64,000 bases of DNA from assembly GCF_019656455.1 (NCBI RefSeq), contig NZ_BPMK01000011.1:62001-126000 (forward strand), in the 5' to 3' direction. The notes beneath the pieces were generated by a model. It saw only the letters and a list, made by a program, of their open reading frames with translations. It did not search any database and was not told the DNA's origin. Origin of the DNA: Noviherbaspirillum aridicola (GTDB lineage: Bacteria > Pseudomonadota > Gammaproteobacteria > Burkholderiales > Burkholderiaceae_D). This document shows, piece after piece, positions 41,315-50,369 of this stretch (positions are counted from its first letter, which is position 1; each line of letters opens with the position of its first letter). Both the position numbers and the translations under genes were made by a program.

Positions 41315-41863
41315 ATGACAAGAGAGAAGCTGCTCGGATCGCAAGTCAGGCACTTGCTGTCGAACTTGTCTGACCACGGCACGCAGCATCTTGCGGAGAT
41401 CGAGACGGACCTGGTGCAGACGAATGTCCTGCTCGCCGAAGCCATACAGAAGCTCGGCGCCAGTTTCATGTCCATCCACGAGGCGGTGAGCGCCCAGCAG
41501 CAGGCCATCGATGCGCTGCTTGCCTCAGGCGCCGACGTCGCACCGGAAACCGCCGCGCAGATCAGGGCGCGGCAGGAAGAGGTCGGCCGCCATGTGAACG
41601 CCGCCGTGACCGGACTGCAGTTCCAGGACATGACCAGCCAGCTGATCGGCAGGACGATGCAGCGGGTGACCGGCCTGCGCGACGTACTCGACAGCGTCGG
41701 CTCCGGCAGCACCGGCATCTCCGAAAGCAGCGCCGAGGAAATCGTCGCCGCGCTCACCAGCATCAACAACGCGCTGGAAGAACAGAGCGTGAAGCTGGAG
41801 AGCGCGCTGTACAAGGCGGTGTGCCAGACCCACATGGAAAGCGGCGACATCGAGCTTTTCTAG
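41315..41863 (+). CDS. CheZ-like chemotaxis protein with a D-x-x-x-Q phosphatase motif
   Basis: A 182-residue, almost entirely helical protein. Residues 103-109 read F-Q-D-M-T-S-Q, which matches the catalytic helix of E. coli CheZ (F-Q-D-L-T-G-Q, acidic residue and glutamine four apart). The C-terminus is the acidic-hydrophobic peptide G-D-I-E-L-F after a flexible stretch, placed like the CheY-binding tail of CheZ. Overall similarity to CheZ beyond this is weak, so I call it CheZ-like, not CheZ. It lies between motB and cheY, the natural partner for a CheY-P phosphatase. No canonical cheZ is found next to the second cheY at 49837. Confidence 0.6.
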   Translation: MTREKLLGSQVRHLLSNLSDHGTQHLAEIETDLVQTNVLLAEAIQKLGASFMSIHEAVSAQQQAIDALLASGADVAPETAAQIRARQEEVGRHVNAAVTGLQFQDMTSQLIGRTMQRVTGLRDVLDSVGSGSTGISESSAEEIVAALTSINNALEEQSVKLESALYKAVCQTHMESGDIELF

Positions 41864-41930
41864 TCATCGCCGCGCGACAGGAACAACGATCGGCGGGAAA
41901 TCCCGCAAACGGAAATCAGGAGCAACAAAC

Positions 41931-42296
41931 ATGGCAAAGACGATTTTGGCAGTGGACGACTCGGGCTCGCTGCGGCAGATGGTGGTGTTCAGCCTGCGCG
42001 CCGCGGGCTACCAGGTCACCGAGGCGGTGGACGGCCAGGACGGTCTCGACAAGGCGAAATCTCAGGTCTTCGACCTGGTCCTCACCGACCAGAACATGCC
42101 GCGCATGGACGGCCTGACCCTGATCCGCTCCCTGCGCGGCCTGCCCACCTACCAGAAAGTGCCGATCCTGATGCTGACCACGGAATCGAGCGACGAGATG
42201 AAGAGCAAGGGCCGTGCGGCCGGCGCGAACGGCTGGCTGGTCAAGCCCTTCGATCCACAGCGGCTGACCGAGGTCGTGAAGAAGGTCATCGGCTGA
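41931..42296 (+). CDS. cheY: Chemotaxis response regulator CheY (first copy)
   Basis: A 121-residue single-domain receiver. Metal-binding acids are D9 and D10, the phosphorylation site is D53 in L-T-D-Q-N-M-P, and the conserved lysine is in L-V-K-P-F near position 104. The Thr of the switch is in M-L-T-T-E-S. There is no output domain. It lies directly before cheA. A different CheY (132 residues, ending at 50235) is closer to E. coli CheY, so this copy may instead be a phosphate sink or adaptation regulator. Which one binds the FliM switch cannot be told from sequence. Confidence 0.88.
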   Translation: MAKTILAVDDSGSLRQMVVFSLRAAGYQVTEAVDGQDGLDKAKSQVFDLVLTDQNMPRMDGLTLIRSLRGLPTYQKVPILMLTTESSDEMKSKGRAAGANGWLVKPFDPQRLTEVVKKVIG

Positions 42297-42340
42297 GCAG
42301 GAGCGGCCGCCACAGCATATGCAGATAACGGAGTCCGACC

Positions 42341-44524
42341 ATGACCATTGACATGAGCCAGTTCTTCCAGGTGTTCTTCGACGAGACAGAAGAGCTTCTC
42401 GCCGAGATGGAAAAACTGCTCCTTGCGATCGATGTCGACGCGCCCGACGTTGAGGATCTCAACGCGATCTTCCGCGCCGCGCATTCGATCAAGGGCGGTG
42501 CCGGTACCTTCGGTCTCACGGATCTCACCGATGTCACCCATGTGCTGGAGTCGCTGCTCGACAAGATACGCAAGGGCGAGATGACGCTGTCGTCCGAGCA
42601 TGTCGATGCCTTCCTGAACGCCAAGGATGTGCTGAAGATGCAGCTCGACGGACACCGCCTGCAGACGCCGGTCGACCAGGATGCGGTCGCCAACGCGCGC
42701 ATGCTGCTGCTGTCGCTGTCCCAGGGCGAGGTGCCGCATCCGCCGCCGACGGGCGCGCTCGACGTGCCGGCGCGCGCCCACCATGCCGACGTCGAGGGCG
42801 GCCCGCATCGTTTCCGCATCGTGCTGCCCGCGGTCTCCGACCGCGACGCCGAGGCGCTGCAGGCCGAGCTCGGCCTGCTCGGACAGATCAGCCGGGCACA
42901 GACCGCCGACGGTCACGTGGAATTCACGCTGCAGGGCGGCTGCAGCCGGGATGACATCCTCGCGATCTGCTCCTTCATCGTCGACGCCGACGACATGCAG
43001 ATCCATGACGAGACCGTCGTCGTCCCGGCGCCGAGCCCGGAACAGCAGGCGGCGCAGGAAGCCGCGCAGGGTTACGGCTTCTTCGAGCCGCTGGAAAATT
43101 TCGCCGGGCCGGACGCCAGGGCGGCCGCCGAGAAGGCGGCGCAGGAAGCGCGCCAGGGCTACGGCTTCTTCGACAACATGGAGCTGCCGGTACGGGGCAG
43201 GGAAGACGCGCCGGCGGCGGAAACGCGTCCGGCGGAAGCGGCGCAGCCGCCGCAGCACGCGCCCGATGCGGCGGCCCAGGAAAAGAAGGCGGCCGCAAAG
43301 CGCGAGGCGGAAAAGGCGGCGCATGCGCACAATGCGGAGACCACCTCCATCCGGGTCGGCATCGAAAAGGTCGACCAGCTGATCAACCTGGTCGGCGAGC
43401 TGGTGATCACGCAGGCCATGATCGAGCAGCGCACCAATACCCTCGACCCCATTCTGCATGAACGCCTGATGGCGTCGGTCAACCAGCTCACCCGCAATAC
43501 CCGCGACCTGCAGGAAGCGGTGATGTCCATCCGCATGATGCCGATGGACTATGTGTTTTCGCGCTTCCCGCGCATGGTGCGCGATCTCGCCGGCAAGCTC
43601 GGCAAGCGCATCGAATTCGTGACGCAGGGCGCGGCCACCGAACTGGACAAGGGCCTGATCGAGCGCATCGTCGATCCGCTGACCCACCTGGTGCGCAACA
43701 GTATCGACCATGGCATCGAGATGCCCGAGGTGCGCAGGGCGGCCGGCAAGAACGAAACCGGGCGCCTGTCGCTGTCGGCCGGCCACCAGGGCGGCAATAT
43801 CGTCATCGAGGTCTCCGACGACGGCGGCGGCCTCAACCGAGAAAGAATCCTGGCCAAGGCGCAGTCCCAGGGCATGCCGGTGTCGGACAGCATGAGCGAC
43901 GACGAAGTCTGGCAACTGATCTTCGCCCCGGGCTTCTCGACCGCGGAAGTGGTGACCGACGTCTCGGGCCGCGGCGTCGGCATGGACGTGGTCAAGCGCA
44001 ATATCGCCGCCATGGGCGGCGTGGTCGACATCCGCTCGGCCAAGGGATTCGGCACCACGATTTCGATTTCGCTGCCGCTGACGCTGGCCATCCTCGACGG
44101 CATGTCGATCAAGGTCGGCGAGGAGATCTACATCCTGCCGCTCGGCTACGTGGTCGAGTCGCTGCAGCCCGATCCGGCGGACGTCAAGGAAATCAGCGGC
44201 CAGGGCCGGGTGGTCAAGGTGCGCGGCGACTATCTGCCGCTCATTCCGCTGTACCAGATGTTCGACATCACGCCGCGCTTCACCGATCCGTCGGAAGGCA
44301 TCGTGGTGATTCTCGAATCCGAAGGCAGGAAGGCCGCGCTGTTCATCGACGAACTCGTCGGGCAGCAGCAGGTCGTGGTCAAGAACCTCGAATCCAACTA
44401 CCGCAAGGTTGCCGGCATTTCCGGTGCCACCATCCTCGGCGATGGCGGCGTCTCACTCATCATCGATGTGGCGGCGCTGCTGCGCTCCTCGCGCCAGCTC
44501 GCCGATGAATCCATCTTCTCCTGA
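42341..44524 (+). CDS. cheA: Chemotaxis histidine kinase CheA
   Basis: A 727-residue kinase with the five-domain layout. P1 HPt has A-A-H-S-I-K-G-G-A-G-T-F-G with phosphorylated H48. A CheY/CheB-binding P2-like domain is at about 160-230. A linker of about 115 residues contains two copies of Q-G-Y-G-F-F (GYGFF at 244-248 and 273-277). The P3 dimerisation domain (about 330-395), P4 ATPase (H-L-V-R-N-S-I-D-H-G-I-E, D-D-G-G-G, G-R-G-V-G-M-D-V-V-K) and P5 CheW-like domain (about 590-725) follow. It receives receptor signals via CheW and phosphorylates CheY and CheB. The duplicated linker motif is unexplained. cheW starts 15 bp later. Confidence 0.96.
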   Translation: MTIDMSQFFQVFFDETEELLAEMEKLLLAIDVDAPDVEDLNAIFRAAHSIKGGAGTFGLTDLTDVTHVLESLLDKIRKGEMTLSSEHVDAFLNAKDVLKMQLDGHRLQTPVDQDAVANARMLLLSLSQGEVPHPPPTGALDVPARAHHADVEGGPHRFRIVLPAVSDRDAEALQAELGLLGQISRAQTADGHVEFTLQGGCSRDDILAICSFIVDADDMQIHDETVVVPAPSPEQQAAQEAAQGYGFFEPLENFAGPDARAAAEKAAQEARQGYGFFDNMELPVRGREDAPAAETRPAEAAQPPQHAPDAAAQEKKAAAKREAEKAAHAHNAETTSIRVGIEKVDQLINLVGELVITQAMIEQRTNTLDPILHERLMASVNQLTRNTRDLQEAVMSIRMMPMDYVFSRFPRMVRDLAGKLGKRIEFVTQGAATELDKGLIERIVDPLTHLVRNSIDHGIEMPEVRRAAGKNETGRLSLSAGHQGGNIVIEVSDDGGGLNRERILAKAQSQGMPVSDSMSDDEVWQLIFAPGFSTAEVVTDVSGRGVGMDVVKRNIAAMGGVVDIRSAKGFGTTISISLPLTLAILDGMSIKVGEEIYILPLGYVVESLQPDPADVKEISGQGRVVKVRGDYLPLIPLYQMFDITPRFTDPSEGIVVILESEGRKAALFIDELVGQQQVVVKNLESNYRKVAGISGATILGDGGVSLIIDVAALLRSSRQLADESIFS

Positions 44525-44539
44525 CAGGAAGGAAAAACC

Positions 44540-45049
44540 ATGACACAAATCGCACAAACCGCCCAGATCCCGGGAGACAAGGCCGACCGCGACAGCACCG
44601 GCCAGGAATACCTCGCCTTCACGCTGGGCAAGGAAGAGTACGGCATCGACATTCTCAAGGTGCAGGAGATCCGCGGGTACGAGACCGTGACCCGCATCGC
44701 CAACGCGCCGGACTTCATCAAGGGCGTGGTCAACCTGCGCGGCATCATCGTCCCGATCGTCGACATGCGCATCAAGTTCAAGCTCGGCGAGCCGACCTAC
44801 GATCAGTTCACCGTGGTCATCATCCTCAACATCGGCGGCCGCGTGGTCGGCATGGTGGTCGACAGCGTTTCCGACGTCATCACCCTGTCGCCGGAGCAGA
44901 TCAAGCCGGCGCCGGAAATGGGCACCGCGCTCAACACCGACTACCTGATCGGCCTCGGCACGCTGGAGCAGCGCATGCTGATCCTGGTCGACATCGACCG
45001 CCTGATGTCCAGCTCGGAAATGGGCCTGATCGACAAGATCGCCGCCTGA
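44540..45049 (+). CDS. cheW: Chemotaxis coupling protein CheW
   Basis: A 169-residue adaptor that links CheA to receptors. It has the family stretches [34 protein letters not shown] and [11 protein letters not shown]. Length equals E. coli CheW (167). It lies between cheA and the second chemoreceptor. Confidence 0.96.
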   Translation: MTQIAQTAQIPGDKADRDSTGQEYLAFTLGKEEYGIDILKVQEIRGYETVTRIANAPDFIKGVVNLRGIIVPIVDMRIKFKLGEPTYDQFTVVIILNIGGRVVGMVVDSVSDVITLSPEQIKPAPEMGTALNTDYLIGLGTLEQRMLILVDIDRLMSSSEMGLIDKIAA

Positions 45050-45149
45050 GCCGACGACGCACCCGCCACGCCGCGCAGACGGCGGGCGACATATAACGAT
45101 AACAAGCCCGGCTGCGGAAGCGCCGCAGCCGACGGCCCCCGGAGACGAC

Positions 45150-46877
45150 ATGTTCAAGAACCTGACGATCAAGTCACGCCTGATCTTTGTGATCGGCTTC
45201 CTGTCGCTGCTGCTCATCGGCAGCGGCGTCATCGCCGTCGCGAGCCTGCGCTCGGCCAACGAATCCCTGCGAACCATCTACGACGGACGACTGGTGCCGA
45301 GCGGCCAGCTGGCACAGATCGTCACGCTCATCGGCGAGAACCGGATGGCGGTGGCGGAGTCGGTCAATGGCGATCCCGCGGTGGTCAACAAGCGCATGGA
45401 CGAGGTTGACAAGCGGATGGCCGAGGTCGACGCGATCTGGAAGCAGTTCATGGCGGCAGATCTGACCGAACGCGAGCGGGCGCTGGCGGACAAGGTGGCG
45501 GCCAGCCGCGAGCGGTTCGTGAACGAGGGGCTCAGGCCTGCGGTGGAGGCGCTGCGCGCGGCCAACGTGCAGATGGCGATGGAAGTGCTGGCGGGGCAGA
45601 TGAGCCAGACCTATGCCGGCTTCAAGCAGCAGGTGGATGCGCTGGTGAAGCTGCAGCAGGACGTGGCGAAGTCGGAGTTCGACAGCACCCAGCGCCTGTA
45701 CTCAATGGTGCTGGCGGTGTCGATCGCCGCGGTCGCGTTCGGCGTCGGCCTCGCCGCGCTGATCGGCTGGTGGCTGATCAATGCGATCTCGGTCCCGCTG
45801 AACAAGGCGGTGAGGGTGGCGCGGGCGGTGTCGGAGGGAGACCTGACGCAGCAGATCGACATCCGGTCCAACGACGAGACCGGCCAGTTGCTGGCCGCGC
45901 TGAAAATGATGAATGACGGGCTGGCGGCGACGGTGAGCAAGGTGCGCGTGGCGACCGAGACCATCGGCGTGGCGTCGCGCGAGATCGCGGCCGGCAATGC
46001 CGACCTGTCGGCGCGCACCGAGGCGCAGGCGAGTTCGCTGGAAGAAACCGCGTCGTCGATGGAGGAACTGACCTCCACCGTGCGGCAGAACGCCGACAAC
46101 GCGCGCCAGGCCAACCAGCTGGTGGTGTCCGCCTCCGACGTGGCGACCCGGGGCGGCGACGTGGTGGGGCAGGTGGTGCAGACCATGGCGTCGATCAAGG
46201 ACAGCTCCCGCAAGATCGTCGACATCATCGGCGTCATCGACGGCATTGCCTTCCAGACCAATATCCTGGCGCTGAACGCCGCGGTGGAGGCGGCACGCGC
46301 CGGTGAACAGGGGCGCGGCTTCGCGGTGGTGGCGGCGGAGGTGCGCAGCCTGGCGCAGCGCTCGGCAGGGGCCGCGCGGGAAATCAAGGCGCTGATCGGC
46401 GATTCGGTGGAAAAGGTCGATGCCGGCTCCAGCCTGGTGGACGAGGCGGGCAAGACCATGGACGAGATCGTGAGCTCGGTCAGGCATGTCGCCGACATCA
46501 TGAACGAGATCAGCGCGGCCAGCCAGGAGCAGAGCTCGGGCATCGAGGAAGTCAATCGCGCGGTCGGCCAGATGGATGAAATGACACAGCAGAACGCGTC
46601 GCTGGTGGAGCAGGCCGCGGCGGCGGCCGAGAGCATGCGGGCGCAGGCGGCCGAACTGGCGGCCGCCGTGGCGGTGTTCCGTCTCGATGCTGCGCGACAG
46701 GCGGTGGCGCCGGTTGCGCCGGCACGCCCGGCGGTCCCGGCGACGCGCGCCGTCGCCCCTGCCGCCCGCACCGCAGGCGCCGCCGGCAGCGCCGTCGCGG
46801 TGGCGAAACCGGCGCCGGCTACGCGTGCTCCGGCGCGTGTCGGAAGCCGTGACGCCGACGAGTGGGAAGAATTCTGA
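45150..46877 (+). CDS. Methyl-accepting chemotaxis protein with four-helix-bundle sensor
   Basis: A 575-residue chemoreceptor. Transmembrane helix 1 is at about 12-33. A helical periplasmic domain (about 40-185) of the 4HB_MCP type follows, seen in the S-L-R-x-I-Y-D-G-R-L-V-P pattern. Transmembrane helix 2 is at about 190-213, then HAMP and a signalling domain with tip [16 protein letters not shown]. An Ala/Pro linker ends in E-W-E-E-F, a W-x-x-F tether for CheR/CheB. It stands in the Tsr/Tar position between cheW and cheR, followed by a terminator. The ligand cannot be inferred. Confidence 0.93.
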   Translation: MFKNLTIKSRLIFVIGFLSLLLIGSGVIAVASLRSANESLRTIYDGRLVPSGQLAQIVTLIGENRMAVAESVNGDPAVVNKRMDEVDKRMAEVDAIWKQFMAADLTERERALADKVAASRERFVNEGLRPAVEALRAANVQMAMEVLAGQMSQTYAGFKQQVDALVKLQQDVAKSEFDSTQRLYSMVLAVSIAAVAFGVGLAALIGWWLINAISVPLNKAVRVARAVSEGDLTQQIDIRSNDETGQLLAALKMMNDGLAATVSKVRVATETIGVASREIAAGNADLSARTEAQASSLEETASSMEELTSTVRQNADNARQANQLVVSASDVATRGGDVVGQVVQTMASIKDSSRKIVDIIGVIDGIAFQTNILALNAAVEAARAGEQGRGFAVVAAEVRSLAQRSAGAAREIKALIGDSVEKVDAGSSLVDEAGKTMDEIVSSVRHVADIMNEISAASQEQSSGIEEVNRAVGQMDEMTQQNASLVEQAAAAAESMRAQAAELAAAVAVFRLDAARQAVAPVAPARPAVPATRAVAPAARTAGAAGSAVAVAKPAPATRAPARVGSRDADEWEEF

Positions 46878-46903
46878 CAGCCGCTGTTGCGCGGCAAGCG
46901 AAG

Positions 46904-46937
46904 AAGGCGTGTTCAGGCAAACACGCCTTTTTCTTTT
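46904..46937 (+). terminator. Terminator between the second chemoreceptor and cheR
   Basis: A 10-bp stem AAGGCGTGTT (46904-46913) / AACACGCCTT (46920-46929) with a 6-nt loop is followed by a T-rich run (TTTTTCTTTT). It splits the chemotaxis genes into at least two transcription units, or attenuates expression of cheR-D-B. Confidence 0.8.
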
Positions 46938-47063
46938 GGGAAATAGGCGCAATAATACCGATGTGTTCCGTCGACCAGGTCGCGGCCTGCCGCGGCATTG
47001 TGACGGCGGGCGCGTGCAGAACGGGAATGCTTGCCAGGCAAGCGAAAACGGCAGGGAAAGATT

Positions 47064-47963
47064 TTGGGTGTGGATAGCACGGGACGACAGCTGAGCAGGC
47101 CGGATACGGTGAAGGAATTCGATTTCACGCCGCGCGACTTCGAGCGCGTGCGCTCGCTGATCCATCGCCGCGCGGGCATCGCGCTGGCAGAGAGCAAGCA
47201 GGAAATGGTGTACAGCCGGCTGGCGCGGCGTCTGCGCGCCACGGGCATCCGTTCCTTCCAGTCCTACCTGGACGGTCTCGAAAGCCATCCCGACAGCGAG
47301 GAGTGGGAATCCTTCACCAATGCGCTGACCACCAATCTGACGTCCTTCTTTCGGGAAGCGCATCACTTTCCGATCCTGCACGACCACGTGCGCGGGGCGA
47401 AGGAGCCGGTGCTGATCTGGTGCGCCGCCAGCTCCACCGGCGAGGAACCGTATTCGATCGCGATGACGCTGTGCGAGGCTTTCAATACCATGACGCCGCC
47501 CGCCCACGTGATCGCCACCGACATCGATACCAACGTGCTGGCCACCGCATCGGCGGGCATGTATTCGATCGACCGCCTGGAGAAGATGCCGCCGGAGCAG
47601 GCGCGCCGCTTTTTCCTGAAGGGGAAGGGGCAGCACGAGGGCATGGTCAAGGTGAGGCCGGAACTGCGGCAGCTGGTGACCTTCAAGCAGCTCAACCTGC
47701 TGTCGGACCAGTGGCCGGTAACCGGGCCGTTCGATGCGATCTTCTGCCGCAACGTGATGATTTACTTCGACAAGCCGACGCAGGGAAAAATACTGACGCG
47801 CTTTGCGCCGCTGATGAAGCCGGATGCCCTGCTGTTCGCCGGACATTCGGAAAACTTCCTGTACGTGTCGGATGCGTTCAGGCTGCGGGGCAAGACCGTC
47901 TACGAACTCGACCCGCGGCACGCGTCCGGACAGCGCGCGCCGGCCCGCAAGAACGGAATGTGA
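47064..47963 (+). CDS. cheR: Chemotaxis protein methyltransferase CheR
   Basis: A 299-residue enzyme that methylates receptor glutamates using SAM. The N-terminal helical domain (about 15-85) and the Rossmann domain with [15 protein letters not shown] (motif I), A-T-D-I-D-T-N-V-L and [10 protein letters not shown] are clear. I choose TTG 47064: the sequence CAGGGA ends about 7 nt before it. The frame extends to TTG 47031, and GTG 47070 is another possibility. The C-terminal F-A-G-H-S-E-N-F is typical. cheD starts 2 bp after the stop. Confidence 0.92.
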   Translation: MGVDSTGRQLSRPDTVKEFDFTPRDFERVRSLIHRRAGIALAESKQEMVYSRLARRLRATGIRSFQSYLDGLESHPDSEEWESFTNALTTNLTSFFREAHHFPILHDHVRGAKEPVLIWCAASSTGEEPYSIAMTLCEAFNTMTPPAHVIATDIDTNVLATASAGMYSIDRLEKMPPEQARRFFLKGKGQHEGMVKVRPELRQLVTFKQLNLLSDQWPVTGPFDAIFCRNVMIYFDKPTQGKILTRFAPLMKPDALLFAGHSENFLYVSDAFRLRGKTVYELDPRHASGQRAPARKNGM

Positions 47964-47965
47964 CC

Positions 47966-48577
47966 ATGAGCTTCGGCATACAAGAGCAGTTCGCCACCAA
48001 CGTCTACTACGACCGCACCTTCGATTGCGACGCGGCCAAGATCCTGCCGGGCGAGTACTACTACACCTGCAAGGACATGATGATCGTGACCGTGCTCGGC
48101 TCCTGCGTGTCGGCCTGCATCCGCGACCGCGTGACCGGCATCGGCGGCATGAACCACTTCATGCTGCCCGACGGCGGCGACGCCGACAGCCCGGTCTCCG
48201 CGTCGATGCGCTACGGGACCTACGCGATGGAAGTCCTGATCAACGACCTGCTCAAGGCCGGGGCGCGGCGCGAGAACCTGGAGGCCAAGGTGTTCGGCGG
48301 CGGCAACGTGCTGCGCGGCTTCGTGGCGATCAATGTGGGCGAGCGCAACGCCCAGTTCGTGCGCGAATTCCTGCGCGCCGAGAATATCCGGGTGGTGGCG
48401 GAAGACCTGAACGACATCTACCCGCGCAAGGTGTACTTCTTCCCGCGCAGCGGCAAGGTGCTGGTGAAGAAGCTCAGGCAGCTCAACAACAACACGCTGG
48501 TCAACCGCGAACAGGATTACGCGAACCGCCTGCTGTCCACGCCGGTCGCGGGTGATGTCGAACTGTTCGGTGATTAA
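47966..48577 (+). CDS. cheD: Chemoreceptor glutamine deamidase CheD
   Basis: A 203-residue enzyme that deamidates specific receptor glutamines. The catalytic cysteine C47 is in [10 protein letters not shown] and the catalytic histidine H64 in G-M-N-H-F-M-L-P, as in the CheD family. The C-terminus is G-D-V-E-L-F-G-D, which resembles the last six residues of the CheZ-like protein encoded at 41315 (G-D-I-E-L-F). cheC, the usual CheD partner in Bacillus, is absent. It sits between cheR and cheB with 2-bp gaps on both sides. Confidence 0.95.
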   Translation: MSFGIQEQFATNVYYDRTFDCDAAKILPGEYYYTCKDMMIVTVLGSCVSACIRDRVTGIGGMNHFMLPDGGDADSPVSASMRYGTYAMEVLINDLLKAGARRENLEAKVFGGGNVLRGFVAINVGERNAQFVREFLRAENIRVVAEDLNDIYPRKVYFFPRSGKVLVKKLRQLNNNTLVNREQDYANRLLSTPVAGDVELFGD

Positions 48578-48579
48578 TC

Positions 48580-49656
48580 ATGAACAAGACAAAAGTACTC
48601 ATCGTCGACGACAGCGCGCTGATCCGCAGCGTGATGAACGAGATCATCCGCAAGCAGCCCGACATGGAAGTGGTGGGCGTGGCGCCCGACCCGATCGTGG
48701 CGCGCGAGCTGATCAAGCAGACCAACCCCGACGTGCTCACGCTGGACGTCGAAATGCCGCGCATGGACGGCCTCGATTTCCTTGAAAAGCTGATGCGCCT
48801 GCGGCCGATGCCGGTGGTGATGGTGTCGTCGCTGACCGAGCGCGGCTCGGAAATCACGCTGCGCGCGCTGGAGCTGGGCGCGGTGGATTTCGTCACCAAG
48901 CCCAAGCTGTCGATCCAGAGCGGCATGCTCGAGTATGCCGAACTCATCACCGACAAGATTCGTGCCGCGGCGCGTGCGCGCGTGAAGGCCCGCAGCGTGC
49001 CGCATCCGGAGCACAAGAGCAGCGCCGAGGGTTTGCCGCTGATCCGCAATCCGCTCACCAGCAGCGAGAAGCTGATCATCATCGGCGCCTCCACCGGCGG
49101 CACCGAAGCGATCAAGGATTTCCTGATGCAGATGCCTTCCGACTGCCCGGGCATCCTGATCACCCAGCACATGCCCGAGGGCTTCACGCGCTCCTTCGCC
49201 AAGCGCCTCGACAGCCTGTGCCGGATCACCGTGAAGGAGGCGGAGGGCAACGAGCGGGTGCTGCCCGGCCATGCCTTCATCGCGCCCGGCCACTCGCACC
49301 TGCTGCTTGCGCGCAGCGGCGCCAACTACGTGACCCAGCTCGACCAGGGCCCGCCGGTCAACCGTCACCGGCCGTCGGTCGACGTGCTGTTCGAATCGGC
49401 GGCGCGCTGCGCGGGCAAGAACGCGGTCGGCGTGATCCTGACCGGCATGGGCAAGGATGGCGCGGCCGGCATGCTCACGATGCGCAACGCGGGCGCCTAC
49501 AACTTCGCGCAGGACGAAGCGTCCTGCGTGGTGTTCGGCATGCCGCGCGAAGCGATCGCTGTCGGCGCCGCGCACGAGGTCGGTTCGCTGCAGGCGCTGC
49601 CGGGCATGGTGCTCGGCCACCTGGCCGCACAGGGCAGCCGCGCGCTGCGGGTGTGA
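48580..49656 (+). CDS. cheB: Protein-glutamate methylesterase/glutaminase CheB
   Basis: A 358-residue two-domain enzyme. The receiver domain (1-125) has phosphorylation site D56 in T-L-D-V-E-M-P. The C-terminal esterase (about 165-355) has catalytic serine in G-A-S-T-G-G-T-E-A, histidine in T-Q-H-M-P-E-G-F and aspartate in [10 protein letters not shown]. CheA phosphorylation activates removal of receptor methyl groups. Length fits E. coli CheB (349). It starts 2 bp after cheD. Confidence 0.97.
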   Translation: MNKTKVLIVDDSALIRSVMNEIIRKQPDMEVVGVAPDPIVARELIKQTNPDVLTLDVEMPRMDGLDFLEKLMRLRPMPVVMVSSLTERGSEITLRALELGAVDFVTKPKLSIQSGMLEYAELITDKIRAAARARVKARSVPHPEHKSSAEGLPLIRNPLTSSEKLIIIGASTGGTEAIKDFLMQMPSDCPGILITQHMPEGFTRSFAKRLDSLCRITVKEAEGNERVLPGHAFIAPGHSHLLLARSGANYVTQLDQGPPVNRHRPSVDVLFESAARCAGKNAVGVILTGMGKDGAAGMLTMRNAGAYNFAQDEASCVVFGMPREAIAVGAAHEVGSLQALPGMVLGHLAAQGSRALRV

Positions 49657-49836
49657 TGCCCGCGTGTTGTCAAACTTCTCACGCTCTTGCGGGAAGTGCG
49701 GCGGCGGGGAAACGGATTCGCGCCGGATGCGCTCCGGCGGAGTTGATGTACGACAAAATCAGGGGCGGAAGGATTATACTTGGAGCGCCTTCCGGCTCTG
49801 TCAGTAAACAGTTAGCAGCTTCAATTGGAGTAACAC

Positions 49837-50235
49837 ATGGCTAGTCCCAATACGAAATTCCTGGTGGTTGACGACTTTTCGACCATGCGCCGCATCGTTC
49901 GCAATCTGCTGAAGGAATTGGGCTACACGAACGTGGACGAAGCGGAAGACGGCTCCATGGCATTGTCCAAGCTGCGGAGCGAGCAATTCGACTTCGTCAT
50001 CTCGGACTGGAACATGCCGGTCATGGACGGCCTGACCATGCTGCAGACGATCCGCGCCGATCCCGCATTGGCCAAGCTGCCGGTGCTGATGGTGACCGCC
50101 GAGGCCAAGAAGGAAAACATCATCGCCGCCGCCCAGGCCGGCGCCAACGGCTACGTGGTCAAGCCCTTCACCGCGGCCACGCTGGACGAGAAGCTGAGCA
50201 AGATCTTCGAGAAGCTGGAAAAGGTCGGCGCCTGA
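49837..50235 (+). CDS. cheY: Chemotaxis response regulator CheY (second copy)
   Basis: A 132-residue receiver, very close to enterobacterial CheY: D12 and D13, phosphorylation site D57 in I-S-D-W-N-M-P, T in M-V-T-A-E-A, K in V-V-K-P-F. The W-N-M-P motif and length suggest this is the copy that binds the FliM switch. It follows cheB after a 180-bp gap that contains a TATACT-like box near 49776 but no clear -35. In relatives cheZ usually follows here; instead an HDOD protein gene follows. Confidence 0.93.
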   Translation: MASPNTKFLVVDDFSTMRRIVRNLLKELGYTNVDEAEDGSMALSKLRSEQFDFVISDWNMPVMDGLTMLQTIRADPALAKLPVLMVTAEAKKENIIAAAQAGANGYVVKPFTAATLDEKLSKIFEKLEKVGA

Positions 50236-50369
50236 CGCCGCAGGGCTCGACCCTGGCACACGCGCACGGCTGCCCGCCGCGGTCCGCTGTCCGCGACGCG
50301 GCGGCTTGCTGAAATCACGGGGCAGGGCGGACCACCGCGCTGCCTTTGTCGTTTCTCACCCGGATCACT

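Noticed and set aside
41315-41863. Calling this gene cheZ outright
   Set aside because: Only the D-x-x-x-Q helix and the tail resemble CheZ; the remainder is too divergent to name from sequence alone.
45085-45115. Possible sigma-28 -10 box (AACGATAA) before the second chemoreceptor
   Set aside because: No TAAAG-like -35 occurs at the required 11-bp spacing.
50346-50369. Earlier TTG start for the HDOD protein
   Set aside because: The ATG at 50370 starts the recognisable domain, and the extra eight codons have no supporting ribosome-binding site.
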